Shown here piece after piece: positions 33,568 through 41,861 of a stretch of DNA of 44,010 bases. Source of the stretch: Calditrichota bacterium (GTDB lineage: Bacteria; Zhuqueibacterota; JdFR-76; BMS3Abin05); assembly GCA_013151735.1 (NCBI GenBank), contig JAADHR010000047.1:11569-55578 (forward strand), given 5' to 3'. Every line of letters begins with the position of its first letter. Position 1 is the stretch's first letter. A model generated the notes under the pieces. That model was not told where the DNA came from. It saw nothing but the letters and a program-made list of their open reading frames with translations, and searched no databases. Both the position numbers and the translations under genes were made by a program.

Positions 33568-34224
33568 ATGAGAAAATCATTTTCTTCTTTTTTGATAATG
33601 GGTTTATTCTTATTTGGATTGGTATCAACCGTAAGGGCACAGGAATTACAGGGCCCTCTGGCGGTGGGCGATGCCATTCAATTAAAAATATGGCAATTGA
33701 GTGATCGGTCACAGGCGCTGATTAAAAGCCTGAATGGGGAATATACCATTGATGGATATGGGTACATTCTTTTGCCCATTGTGGGGTATCAAAAGATTGA
33801 AGGTTTGACTCCAAAAGAAGTTGAGATGGTGATTAAAAGCAAGTTTTCTTCCTATTTGGATGAACCGTTTATTGTCGTTACGCCGCTCATTCGCGTGGTT
33901 CTTATGGGTGAGTTTATCCGGCCGGGTTCCTATCGAATTAATCCGAATCAATCGTTGTGGGAACTGATTGAAATGGCGGACGGACCAACCAGCAAATGCG
34001 ATTTGAACAAGATGAAGGTCTATCGCGGAGGAAAACCGATCATTAAAAATTTATTATCTTCTTTTGAAAAAGGATTTTCGTTAAAAGAAATTGGTGTAAA
34101 ATCGGGTGATCAAATATTGGCGCCTGCAAAGAAAACATGGGGTATCCAGGAAGTGTTAACATTTTCCAATATGATGGTTTCTTTTGCCTTGCTGTATTTG
34201 CGATTAAAGGAAAAATGGTGGTAA
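33568..34224 (+). CDS. Wza-like polysaccharide export protein
   Basis: A 218-residue protein with a cleavable signal peptide (STVRAQ, about residue 24). The polysaccharide-export domain follows, with LAVGDAIQLKIWQLSD, YTIDGYGYILLPIVG and LTPKEVEMVIKSKF. One SLBB-type domain then has VVLMGEFIRPGSYRINPNQSL (in part). The C terminus ends in a hydrophobic helix (VSFALLYLRLKEKWW), comparable to the outer-membrane helix of Wza. There is no lipobox Cys and only one SLBB unit, so it is a short version. It would form the outer-membrane export channel together with the next gene's product. Confidence 0.88.
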   Translation: MRKSFSSFLIMGLFLFGLVSTVRAQELQGPLAVGDAIQLKIWQLSDRSQALIKSLNGEYTIDGYGYILLPIVGYQKIEGLTPKEVEMVIKSKFSSYLDEPFIVVTPLIRVVLMGEFIRPGSYRINPNQSLWELIEMADGPTSKCDLNKMKVYRGGKPIIKNLLSSFEKGFSLKEIGVKSGDQILAPAKKTWGIQEVLTFSNMMVSFALLYLRLKEKWW

Positions 34225-34249
34225 ACACGTTTTTTGGGAGATAGATTAG

Positions 34250-36574
34250 ATGGATTTGGATCAGTTCTTCATTGAAGAAGAAACGAATGATGGACAGAAT
34301 TTTGATATCAAAAAATATATTAAGGGTATTTATAAGCGGAAGTGGCTGGTAATTGCAGTATTTTTGGTTGTCTTAATTCCATGGGTTCTTTATGTAAAAA
34401 GCCAGCCCCCGCAATACGAAGCCTTTGCCCTTATCCGATTTAAGAATTACGAATCGAAAAATCTTCGTGCCTTAAATGAAGGGCGAATTACCGAATTAAG
34501 AAGCCGGACCTTCGCGGAACGGGTTGTTGCGCAATTGGGATTAACGCTGGAAATTATTCACCCCAAAAATGAAAAACACCCCTTGCAAAGGGATGATATT
34601 TTTTACGAATTCTATACCGATAAAAACCCGGTTTCAGGAAACTATAAGCTGGTGTTTGATAAAAAATTAAAAGAATACAGGCTGTATTATATTACACTCG
34701 AAAAGCGCGAAAAACTAATTTCTCAGGGAGATTTTTCCAAAATAGTGGACAGCGACTTAACGCTGAACGGTTTCACGTTTCGAATTAAACCTTCGATAGT
34801 GGATAAAATTTCTGTTGTGAATTTTGCTGTAAAGGATTTCTTCTCAACGGTCAATTCTTTTCGTGCTCATGTTTCAGTGGACATGAATCGGGCGGGAACA
34901 CTCATGCGGTTGAGTATCGTTGACAAAAATCCCTATCTTGTTGCAAATATGGTCAATGAGCTGGCCGATCTTTTTGTTCAAGAAAGTGTTTCGTCTCAAC
35001 GAAAGAGATCAAAAAACTATAAAGACATTCTTGAACAGAAGCTGATGGTTTCAAAAGAGAATTTGGATAAAGCCAATGCAGAACTGAAAGCTTTTAAGCA
35101 GACCCATTATATCAATCTTGACAATGAAGTCAATTCAAAAATTGCAGAAATATCCTCCCTTCAGGCAAAGGTTAGCAATCTTAAAGAGACAGCCAGCAGT
35201 CTTTCAATGTTGTTGGCGAAATTGAAATCAGTGGATAAAAATTCAAATAAGCTTTCCTATATCTACCGGGAAATTGCAAATAACATGGCTTTTAAGAATG
35301 ACCCCTCCATGGGAATCCTTAAACAGCAACTCCTGGATCTTGAAAGCAAACGGGCCGAGCTCATTAAACAGGTAAATGTGACCCATCCGGATGTGATTAA
35401 GCTGGATCAACAGATTCAGACGATTTACTCCGAAATTCAAACCATTGCGGAAAATCGATTGAATGAGATTTATCGGGAAGTCAATTCGTTAGCCACTTCG
35501 GAAAAGGATATCCGGCAGAATTTGAGAGTTCTTCCTGCGGAAGAGCTTCGATTGGCAGAGCTGACCCAGAATGTGAAAGTGGCCAACACCATTTATTCTG
35601 ATTTGCTTGCGAAATATCAGGAGGCTCAGATTACCGAGTCCGTTGAAACGCAGGATATTGATATTCTTGATCCGGCCATTCCGCCTCAATATCCCGTAAA
35701 TCGTGATAAGAAAAAGAAGGCGGCAATGGGAGGATTTCTGGCGCTTTTTCTTTCATTGGGAACCGCCATTACACTGGAATTCATGGACAAAACAATCAAA
35801 ACACCTGAAGATGTAAAAAAATATTTGAAATTGTCTGTGATCGGCACCATTCCCAATGTGAAATTTGATGAAGAAATCGAATTGAATGATGCGGATAAAA
35901 TCAAGAAAATAGATTCACAATTGGTGACATACGATTATTCCCCCACGCCAGTAGGCGAAGCCTACCGTGCGCTCCGTACAAAAATCATGTTTTCCAAAAA
36001 CACCGGCCGGATAAAAACACTGGTCGTCACCAGTTTTGCGCCGGGTGATGGAAAATCCTTTACCTGTTCCAATTTGGCCATTACGCTTGCCCAGCACAAA
36101 ACCAATGTTCTGTTGGTGGATGCCGACCTGCGGCGGGGCGTGCAGCATAATACGTTCTCTGTGGCAAAGGAACCCGGATTAACGAATTACCTGATGGGAG
36201 TAGCCACGTTCAATGAAGTGACTCAGGAAACCCACGTGCCCAATTTATACATGGTGAGTTGCGGTTCAATGGTTCCCAATCCGTCGGAGCTGCTGGGGTC
36301 GATGCGATTGAAACGATTTATCGACGAAGCCAAACGCCGATTCGATTTTATCATGTTTGATACCCCCCCGCTCAATGCCGCCACCGATTCGGTTGTTTTG
36401 GGCACGCAGGTGGATGGTCTGCTAATAATTGCGCGGGCGGAGGTTACCAACAGAAATGTTGCCAAACAAAAATTGGATTTATTTGAAAATGTTCCGGTAA
36501 ATATTATTGGTGCCGTTTTGAATGGATCTGAACAGGATTTGGCGCACGAGGGGTACAGCTATTATCATTATTAG
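34250..36574 (+). CDS. Wzz-type chain-length protein fused to BY tyrosine kinase (Wzc-like)
   Basis: A 774-residue inner-membrane protein. A Wzz domain has the first membrane helix at about 30-48 (WLVIAVFLVVLIPWVLYV) and a long coiled-coil periplasmic region (about 250-430). The second membrane helix (about 490-510) is preceded by DPAIPPQYPVNRDKKKK. The cytoplasmic kinase has Walker A APGDGKS (about 597-603), A' VLLVDADLRRG and B FIMFDTPPLNAATD. The C terminus is a Tyr cluster, GYSYYHY, for autophosphorylation. It controls polymer length and drives export with the Wza-like protein encoded 25 bases upstream. Confidence 0.93.
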   Translation: MDLDQFFIEEETNDGQNFDIKKYIKGIYKRKWLVIAVFLVVLIPWVLYVKSQPPQYEAFALIRFKNYESKNLRALNEGRITELRSRTFAERVVAQLGLTLEIIHPKNEKHPLQRDDIFYEFYTDKNPVSGNYKLVFDKKLKEYRLYYITLEKREKLISQGDFSKIVDSDLTLNGFTFRIKPSIVDKISVVNFAVKDFFSTVNSFRAHVSVDMNRAGTLMRLSIVDKNPYLVANMVNELADLFVQESVSSQRKRSKNYKDILEQKLMVSKENLDKANAELKAFKQTHYINLDNEVNSKIAEISSLQAKVSNLKETASSLSMLLAKLKSVDKNSNKLSYIYREIANNMAFKNDPSMGILKQQLLDLESKRAELIKQVNVTHPDVIKLDQQIQTIYSEIQTIAENRLNEIYREVNSLATSEKDIRQNLRVLPAEELRLAELTQNVKVANTIYSDLLAKYQEAQITESVETQDIDILDPAIPPQYPVNRDKKKKAAMGGFLALFLSLGTAITLEFMDKTIKTPEDVKKYLKLSVIGTIPNVKFDEEIELNDADKIKKIDSQLVTYDYSPTPVGEAYRALRTKIMFSKNTGRIKTLVVTSFAPGDGKSFTCSNLAITLAQHKTNVLLVDADLRRGVQHNTFSVAKEPGLTNYLMGVATFNEVTQETHVPNLYMVSCGSMVPNPSELLGSMRLKRFIDEAKRRFDFIMFDTPPLNAATDSVVLGTQVDGLLIIARAEVTNRNVAKQKLDLFENVPVNIIGAVLNGSEQDLAHEGYSYYHY

Positions 36575-36641
36575 GCCTTAATTTATGCATGAGAAGATTT
36601 GGATATAAAAGATCAAAATCGCAGAGATGGTTGTAGTGAAA

Positions 36642-36656
36642 TCCGCTACCGGCGGA
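36642..36656. repeat. TCCGC/GCGGA hairpin
   Basis: TCCGC (36642-36646) and GCGGA (36652-36656) form a 5-bp hairpin in the 107-base gap between the kinase and epimerase genes. It is similar to the hairpins at 14351-14363 and 28144-28166. Confidence 0.4.
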
Positions 36657-36681
36657 GTAAAGGATTGGTTCTGGAGATCGA

Positions 36682-37641
36682 ATGCAGATTTTAGTTACAG
36701 GCAGTGCCGGTTTTATTGGTTCACATCTCACTGAAAAACTACTGAGCAGGGGGGATTTTGTTGCAGGTATTGATAATTTCAATGATTATTATGACCCGCG
36801 CATCAAACGAGACAATCTGAAAAGTGCCTTAAAACATCCGAATTTTTCCCTTTTTGAAATGGACATCCGGGACAAAAAGGGATTGGAATCAATCGCGAAG
36901 GATTTCTCTTTTGATGTTATTGTCCATTTGGCCGCGCGGGCCGGTGTACGTCCTTCACTCAAAGATCCGCTTCTCTATCAGGATGTTAATATCAGGGGGA
37001 CGATGAATCTTTTGGAGGTAGCCCGGGACCAAGATATTCCCAAGTTTGTCTTTGCTTCGTCTTCCTCGGTTTATGGCAGCAACAAAAAAGTGCCCTTTAG
37101 TGAGACCGATAATGTGGATCATCCCGTATCGCCCTATGCTGCTACAAAAAAGGCAGGAGAATTGATCGGATATACCTACCATCATTTGTACGGTTTCTCT
37201 TTTACGGGTATTCGGTTCTTTACGGTTTATGGACCACGACAGCGCCCGGACATGGCCATTCACAAATTTACCGCATTAATCGACCAAGGAATGGAAATCC
37301 CTGTTTTTGGAGATGGTCTTTCCAGGCGGGATTACACGTATGTGGATGACATCGTGGATGGAATCATTCGAATTATTGATAAAAGCACCGGTTATGCTCT
37401 TTACAATTTAGGCGATTCCCGAACAATTGGCCTGATGGAAATGATTCAAACCATCGAAAAATATCTTGGAAAGAAAGCAAAAATAAAAAAACTGCCCTTT
37501 CAACCCGGTGATGTTCCCATTACCTACGCCGATATTACAAAAGCACAAGCTGAATTGGGTTATGAACCCAAAGTGCTTTTTGATGAGGGTATTCAGAAAT
37601 TTATTCACTGGTATCTGGAAAAATCCAATCGATTTGTTTAA
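36682..37641 (+). CDS. NAD-dependent UDP-sugar 4-epimerase (UDP-glucuronate type)
   Basis: A 319-residue extended short-chain dehydrogenase. It has an N-terminal ILVTGSAGFIGSHL (NAD site), GIDNFNDYYDPRIKRDNL, the catalytic SSSSVYG and YAATKKAGE (YxxxK), and GIRFFTVYGPRQRPDMAI. 'DNFNDYYDxxIKRxNL' and 'YGPxxRPDMA' are typical of UDP-glucuronate 4-epimerases, which turn UDP-GlcA into UDP-GalA. That fits the UDP-glucose dehydrogenase encoded downstream. Other 4-epimerase substrates remain possible. Confidence 0.88.
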   Translation: MQILVTGSAGFIGSHLTEKLLSRGDFVAGIDNFNDYYDPRIKRDNLKSALKHPNFSLFEMDIRDKKGLESIAKDFSFDVIVHLAARAGVRPSLKDPLLYQDVNIRGTMNLLEVARDQDIPKFVFASSSSVYGSNKKVPFSETDNVDHPVSPYAATKKAGELIGYTYHHLYGFSFTGIRFFTVYGPRQRPDMAIHKFTALIDQGMEIPVFGDGLSRRDYTYVDDIVDGIIRIIDKSTGYALYNLGDSRTIGLMEMIQTIEKYLGKKAKIKKLPFQPGDVPITYADITKAQAELGYEPKVLFDEGIQKFIHWYLEKSNRFV

Positions 37642-37653
37642 AAAGGCTGTTTC

Positions 37654-39111
37654 ATGGTTCACGAAAAGGAAGCGTTCCTTAAAAATATATTGCAGATTTT
37701 TGATGCCATTACAGTTAGTTTGGCTTTTTTTGTGTCATTTTTTATCATTGGGTATATTCGAACACTGTACAATTTGGGCGAAATGGCCTATGCTCCGTCC
37801 TTTGATTTGAACGGGGCCATTTATTTTTTTGAATATAATATTTCCATTTTTATTAGTGCCATCGTATTCTGGTTGATTTTTCTCTCTTATTTTGGGGTGT
37901 ACACCGATTTCCGAACGCGCAGTTTCTGGGAGATCGTTTGGATAACCCTGAAATCCAGTTTTTTTGTCACATTAGCCCTGGGAAGCGTTGTTTTTCTGAC
38001 GAAAATGACGTTAACAAGCCGCCTCTTTATTCTCACGTTTACGGGTATGTCAATCGTCTTTATTTTGCTTGAGAAGAAGACGGTGAATTTTCTTCTGGAA
38101 ATTCTTCGGAAAAGCGGCTACAACAGCATCAATTTACTCATTGTCGGAACAGGGCCGCGTGCCCAAAAGTTTATTGATAGTGTCCAAAAACATTCCAAGT
38201 GGGGGCTCAAAATCATTGGTCTTGTTGACGATGAACCCGGAAAAGTGGGCACTCGCGTAAGAGGGTTTAAGGTGCTGGGACGCTTACGGGATATTCCTCC
38301 GATCCTGCATGATTATGTGGTTGATAATGTTGTTTTTGTTGTTCCCCGAAATTGGCTGAGCAAAATTGAGAATGCGATTATTGCCTGTGAAAATGAAGGC
38401 GTCGGCGCATACATCTCGATTGATTTATACAATACGAAAATATCCAAACTCAAACAGAGCAAACTGGGGAATATTCCCCTGCTGGAATTTGATACGGTTC
38501 CTGCAAATGAGTGGCAGCTTTTTATTAAACGAAGCCTGGACATTATTTTGTCGCTGGTTGGAATTGTTGTGGCAGCGCCATTATTCCTAATAATTGCTGT
38601 CGGGATCAAATTGTCGTCACCGGGACCGATTTTATTCAAACAAGAGCGTGTGGGGGTTAACGGCAGGCGCTTTACGCTCTACAAATTCAGGACGATGCGG
38701 GTAGGAGCCGATATAAAAAAGAAGGAGCTTGAGCGGCAGAATGAAATGAAGGGGCCGGTTTTCAAGATCAAACATGATCCCCGTGTGTATCCTTTTGGGC
38801 GTTTTTTGCGGAAAACCAGTATGGATGAATTGCCCCAGCTCTTTAATGTTTTAAAAGGGGATATGAGTATCGTTGGTCCGCGTCCGCCGCTGCCGGTTGA
38901 GGTTGAAATGTATGAAATCTGGCAGCGCCGCCGCCTGAGCCTCAAGCCCGGATTAACATGCATTTGGCAGGTGAGCGGAAGAAACGAAGTCGATTTCGAC
39001 GAATGGATGCAAATGGATCTGGATTATATTGATAATTGGTCCCTATTTCTGGATTTTAAGATTATGTTTAAAACCATTTTTGTGGTCCTTTTTGGCTACG
39101 GTGCCTACTAA
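37654..39111 (+). CDS. Polyprenyl-phosphate sugar-phosphotransferase (initiating enzyme, WbaP-like)
   Basis: A 485-residue membrane protein that starts repeat-unit assembly by transferring a sugar phosphate to undecaprenyl phosphate. The N-terminal half has four membrane helices, then a nucleotide-fold domain (LLIVGTGPRAQKFIDSV). The catalytic C-terminal bacterial sugar transferase domain has KRSLDIILSLVGIVVAAPL, PGPILFKQERVG, FTLYKFRTMR, RKTSMDELPQLFNVLKGDMS, IVGPRPPLP and KPGLTCIWQVSGR. It starts 12 bases after the epimerase gene. The sugar (glucose or galactose type) cannot be told. Confidence 0.93.
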   Translation: MVHEKEAFLKNILQIFDAITVSLAFFVSFFIIGYIRTLYNLGEMAYAPSFDLNGAIYFFEYNISIFISAIVFWLIFLSYFGVYTDFRTRSFWEIVWITLKSSFFVTLALGSVVFLTKMTLTSRLFILTFTGMSIVFILLEKKTVNFLLEILRKSGYNSINLLIVGTGPRAQKFIDSVQKHSKWGLKIIGLVDDEPGKVGTRVRGFKVLGRLRDIPPILHDYVVDNVVFVVPRNWLSKIENAIIACENEGVGAYISIDLYNTKISKLKQSKLGNIPLLEFDTVPANEWQLFIKRSLDIILSLVGIVVAAPLFLIIAVGIKLSSPGPILFKQERVGVNGRRFTLYKFRTMRVGADIKKKELERQNEMKGPVFKIKHDPRVYPFGRFLRKTSMDELPQLFNVLKGDMSIVGPRPPLPVEVEMYEIWQRRRLSLKPGLTCIWQVSGRNEVDFDEWMQMDLDYIDNWSLFLDFKIMFKTIFVVLFGYGAY

Positions 39112-39151
39112 TTTGATTGGAATGAAAAGCTAAGAACATGGAGGTTTAAAT

Positions 39152-40471
39152 ATGCATATTGCAATTGTTGGAACGGGTTACGTTGGTCTGGTTACAGGGA
39201 CATGTTTTGCGGAATTTGGAAATGAAGTAACGTGCGTCGATATGGATAAGTCAAAAATCGACAAACTGAATAATGGTGAAATTCCCATTTATGAACCGGG
39301 CCTGGATATTATGGTTGCCAAAAATGTAAAGGAAAATCGCCTTCACTTTACAACCGATATTAAAGAGGCTATTGAAAAAGCACTGGTCATTTTTATTGCC
39401 GTAGGAACGCCACCCAAACCGGATGGATCGGCTGATCTTCAGTATATTGAGGCCGTTGCAAAGGATATTGCAAAGTACAAGAATGGATACAAGGTTGTCG
39501 TCAACAAAAGCACGGCTCCCGTTGGTACGGGGAAATGGATTAAGCATGTAATTGAAAAAAATCAAAAGAATTCGATCCCGTTTGCCGTGGCATCCAATCC
39601 CGAATTTTTGCGGGAGGGTTCCGCTATCGATGATTTTATGCGTCCCGATCGGGTGGTCATTGGAGCAGAAACAGACGAATCCATTGCCATTATGAAAGAC
39701 CTTTATGCGCCGCTTTATTTAATTGAAACGCCGTTCGTCATTACAAATATTGAAAGCGCTGAACTCATCAAATATGCCGCCAATGCTTTCTTGGCAACGA
39801 AAATCTCCTATATTAATGAAATCGCCAATATCTGCGAAATTGTGGGAGCGGATGTTCATGACGTGGCAAAGGGCATGGGTTTGGACAACCGGATCGGACG
39901 CAAATTTTTGCACGCGGGCCCGGGCTATGGCGGATCCTGTTTCCCCAAAGATACATCGGCTATTTACCAATTGGCCAAACAAAGGGGATATGAGTTTAAG
40001 ATTGTGGGGTCTGCTATTGAAGTAAATTACAAGCAACGTGAGCGCATGTTTGAAAAAATCAAACAGGCTATGGGAGATTTAAAAGGCAAAAAAATTGCGG
40101 TCCTGGGCTTGGCGTTTAAACCCAACACGGACGATATGAGAGATGCGCCTTCCATCGATATCATCAAGAGCCTTTTGAGTGAGGGAGCAGAGGTGCATGC
40201 GTTTGACCCGGTTGCCACGGAAAATGCGCGCAAAATTTTGCCGAAGGTACACTATGCCAAGGATACATACGATACTCTTGAAGGGGCGGATGCTCTGGTT
40301 TTTATGACGGAATGGAATCAATTCCGCAGCCTGGATTTGGACAAGATTAAGTCTCTCATGCGGTCGAATTATGTTTTCGACTTGCGGAATATCTATGAAC
40401 CTGAAAAGATGCAGGAAAAAGGGTTTATTTATTACAGCGTGGGAAGAGCCAAGGATAAGGTCACTTCCTAA
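39152..40471 (+). CDS. ugd: UDP-glucose 6-dehydrogenase
   Basis: A 439-residue enzyme oxidising UDP-glucose to UDP-glucuronate with two NAD. It has N-terminal IVGTGYVGLVTGTCFAEFG (NAD site), VDMDKSKIDKLNNGEIPIYEPGL, GTPPKPDGSADL, NPEFLREGSAIDDF, the middle-domain AELIKYAANAFLATKISYIN, the catalytic Cys in GPGYGGSCFPKDT and the C-terminal GLAFKPNTDDMRDAPS. GGAGG lies 8 bases before the ATG. With the 4-epimerase gene it would supply UDP-GlcA and UDP-GalA for an acidic polysaccharide. Confidence 0.96.
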   Translation: MHIAIVGTGYVGLVTGTCFAEFGNEVTCVDMDKSKIDKLNNGEIPIYEPGLDIMVAKNVKENRLHFTTDIKEAIEKALVIFIAVGTPPKPDGSADLQYIEAVAKDIAKYKNGYKVVVNKSTAPVGTGKWIKHVIEKNQKNSIPFAVASNPEFLREGSAIDDFMRPDRVVIGAETDESIAIMKDLYAPLYLIETPFVITNIESAELIKYAANAFLATKISYINEIANICEIVGADVHDVAKGMGLDNRIGRKFLHAGPGYGGSCFPKDTSAIYQLAKQRGYEFKIVGSAIEVNYKQRERMFEKIKQAMGDLKGKKIAVLGLAFKPNTDDMRDAPSIDIIKSLLSEGAEVHAFDPVATENARKILPKVHYAKDTYDTLEGADALVFMTEWNQFRSLDLDKIKSLMRSNYVFDLRNIYEPEKMQEKGFIYYSVGRAKDKVTS

Positions 40472-40613
40472 AGATGAAGCTGTTTCATATTGGCATAAAG
40501 GGGTGTGGGCAGTAATCGATCAATGTTTCAAAATAGTACATCGTTTGCTCGCACCTTTTCTGTTTCTAACCAAAGGATTGGTATAACCTATTGAAAATTA
40601 ATAATAAAAAAAG

Positions 40614-40645
40614 AAATACCAAAGTTTTGCTTTGGTATTTTTTTT
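40614..40645 (+). terminator. Rho-independent terminator within the polysaccharide locus
   Basis: An 11-bp stem, A/T-rich at the base and including ATACCAAAG/CTTTGGTAT (40614-40624 with 40630-40640), has loop TTTTG and a T8-9 run. It lies about 145 bases after ugd and divides the locus, leaving 45 bases to the next start. The rest of the 218-base gap 40472-40689 shows no gene. Confidence 0.88.
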
Positions 40646-40689
40646 GCCTTAATCCAAAGTCGATCAAAAAATAAAAGAAAGGTCGACCT

Positions 40690-41859
40690 ATGAAGATATT
40701 GATGATTGCACCGCAACCCTTTTTCCAGCCCCGGGGTACACCCTTTAGCGTGCTCGGGAGACTGAAAGCACTGTCTGATCTGGGGCATTCGGTGGATCTG
40801 GTAACCTACCACGTCGGAGAAGATAAAGGGTTTCCCAATATTCAGATTTACCGGATTCCCAAACTGCCGATCAGAAAGGTGAAAGTCGGGCCGTCTCTGG
40901 CAAAAATACCCATGGATATCGCCCTATTTCTTAAAGCTTTTTCCCTATTAAGACGACATAAATATGAGGTGCTTCACACGCACGAGGAGGCCGGGTTTAT
41001 GGGGATTCTTCTGAAAAGGATTTTTAAAATCCCCCATATTTACGATATGCATTCAAGTTTGCCCCAACAATTACATAATTTTAGTTTTACGCATTCAAAT
41101 GTCATCCACAAAACGTTTGAATGGCTGGAAAAAAAGACACTTGAGAATGCGGAAGGAGTCATTACTATTTGTCCGGAACTTTATAATTATGTAGAATCAC
41201 TGGGAATTAAAACGTACCACACATTAATTGAAAATGTGGTGGATTACGCCAGCCTTTTCGAAAACACCAATGGAGAGATTAAAACACTGGTTCCCTGGGA
41301 TCAATTAAAGGGACGCGTGAAGGTTTTGTATTCCGGTACGTTTGAACCCTACCAGGGGCTGGATCTGTTGGTTGAGAGCGCTGCCCAGGTCATTCGGCGG
41401 CACCCGGAAGTGGTGTATCTGATGGTGGGGGGGAAACCGGAACAGGTGGAGCATTACAAAAATCAGGTTCAAAAATTGGGGCTGTCCGATCATTTCTATT
41501 TTACCGGGATGGTTTCTCCCGTAACAGCCGAAAAATTTGTGGAATATTCGGATGTCTTGTTGTCTCCCAGAACGCATGGGAACAACACGCCCCTGAAGAT
41601 TTACTCCTATTTGCGATCCGGTAAACCCATTGTGGCAACCAATCTCATAACGCACACCCAGGTTATGAACGATTCGGTGGCCATCTTAACCCATCCGTCC
41701 CCGGAGGATTTTGCACGGGGAACCAATCAGGTTCTGGAAAATAACGAGCTTTCGCGCCTGATTACAGAAAATGCCCGAAAACTGGCAGAAGAAAAGTACA
41801 CGTATTCCGTTTATTTAAAGAAATTAAATGATCTTTACGAACACGTGAGCAGGAATTAA
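40690..41859 (+). CDS. GT4-family glycosyltransferase
   Basis: A 389-residue GT-B glycosyltransferase. The N-terminal domain has ILMIAPQPFFQPRGTPFSVLGRL, in which the Gly-rich loop faces the acceptor, and EVLHTHEEAGFMGILL. The C-terminal donor domain has VKVLYSGTFEPYQGLDLLVESA, YLMVGGKPEQVEHYK, FTGMVSPVTAEKFVEYSDVLLSPR and NTPLKIYSYLRSGKPIVATN, the ExxE-like nucleotide-binding region with Lys. It would add a sugar to the lipid-linked repeat unit. GAAAGG precedes the start by 8 bases. Only two bases separate it from the amidotransferase gene. Substrates are unknown. Confidence 0.9.
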   Translation: MKILMIAPQPFFQPRGTPFSVLGRLKALSDLGHSVDLVTYHVGEDKGFPNIQIYRIPKLPIRKVKVGPSLAKIPMDIALFLKAFSLLRRHKYEVLHTHEEAGFMGILLKRIFKIPHIYDMHSSLPQQLHNFSFTHSNVIHKTFEWLEKKTLENAEGVITICPELYNYVESLGIKTYHTLIENVVDYASLFENTNGEIKTLVPWDQLKGRVKVLYSGTFEPYQGLDLLVESAAQVIRRHPEVVYLMVGGKPEQVEHYKNQVQKLGLSDHFYFTGMVSPVTAEKFVEYSDVLLSPRTHGNNTPLKIYSYLRSGKPIVATNLITHTQVMNDSVAILTHPSPEDFARGTNQVLENNELSRLITENARKLAEEKYTYSVYLKKLNDLYEHVSRN

Positions 41860-41861
41860 TT

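Noticed and set aside
40371-40586. Possible 71-residue gene at the end of ugd
   Set aside because: It is mostly out-of-frame ugd sequence with no ribosome site and no conserved look.
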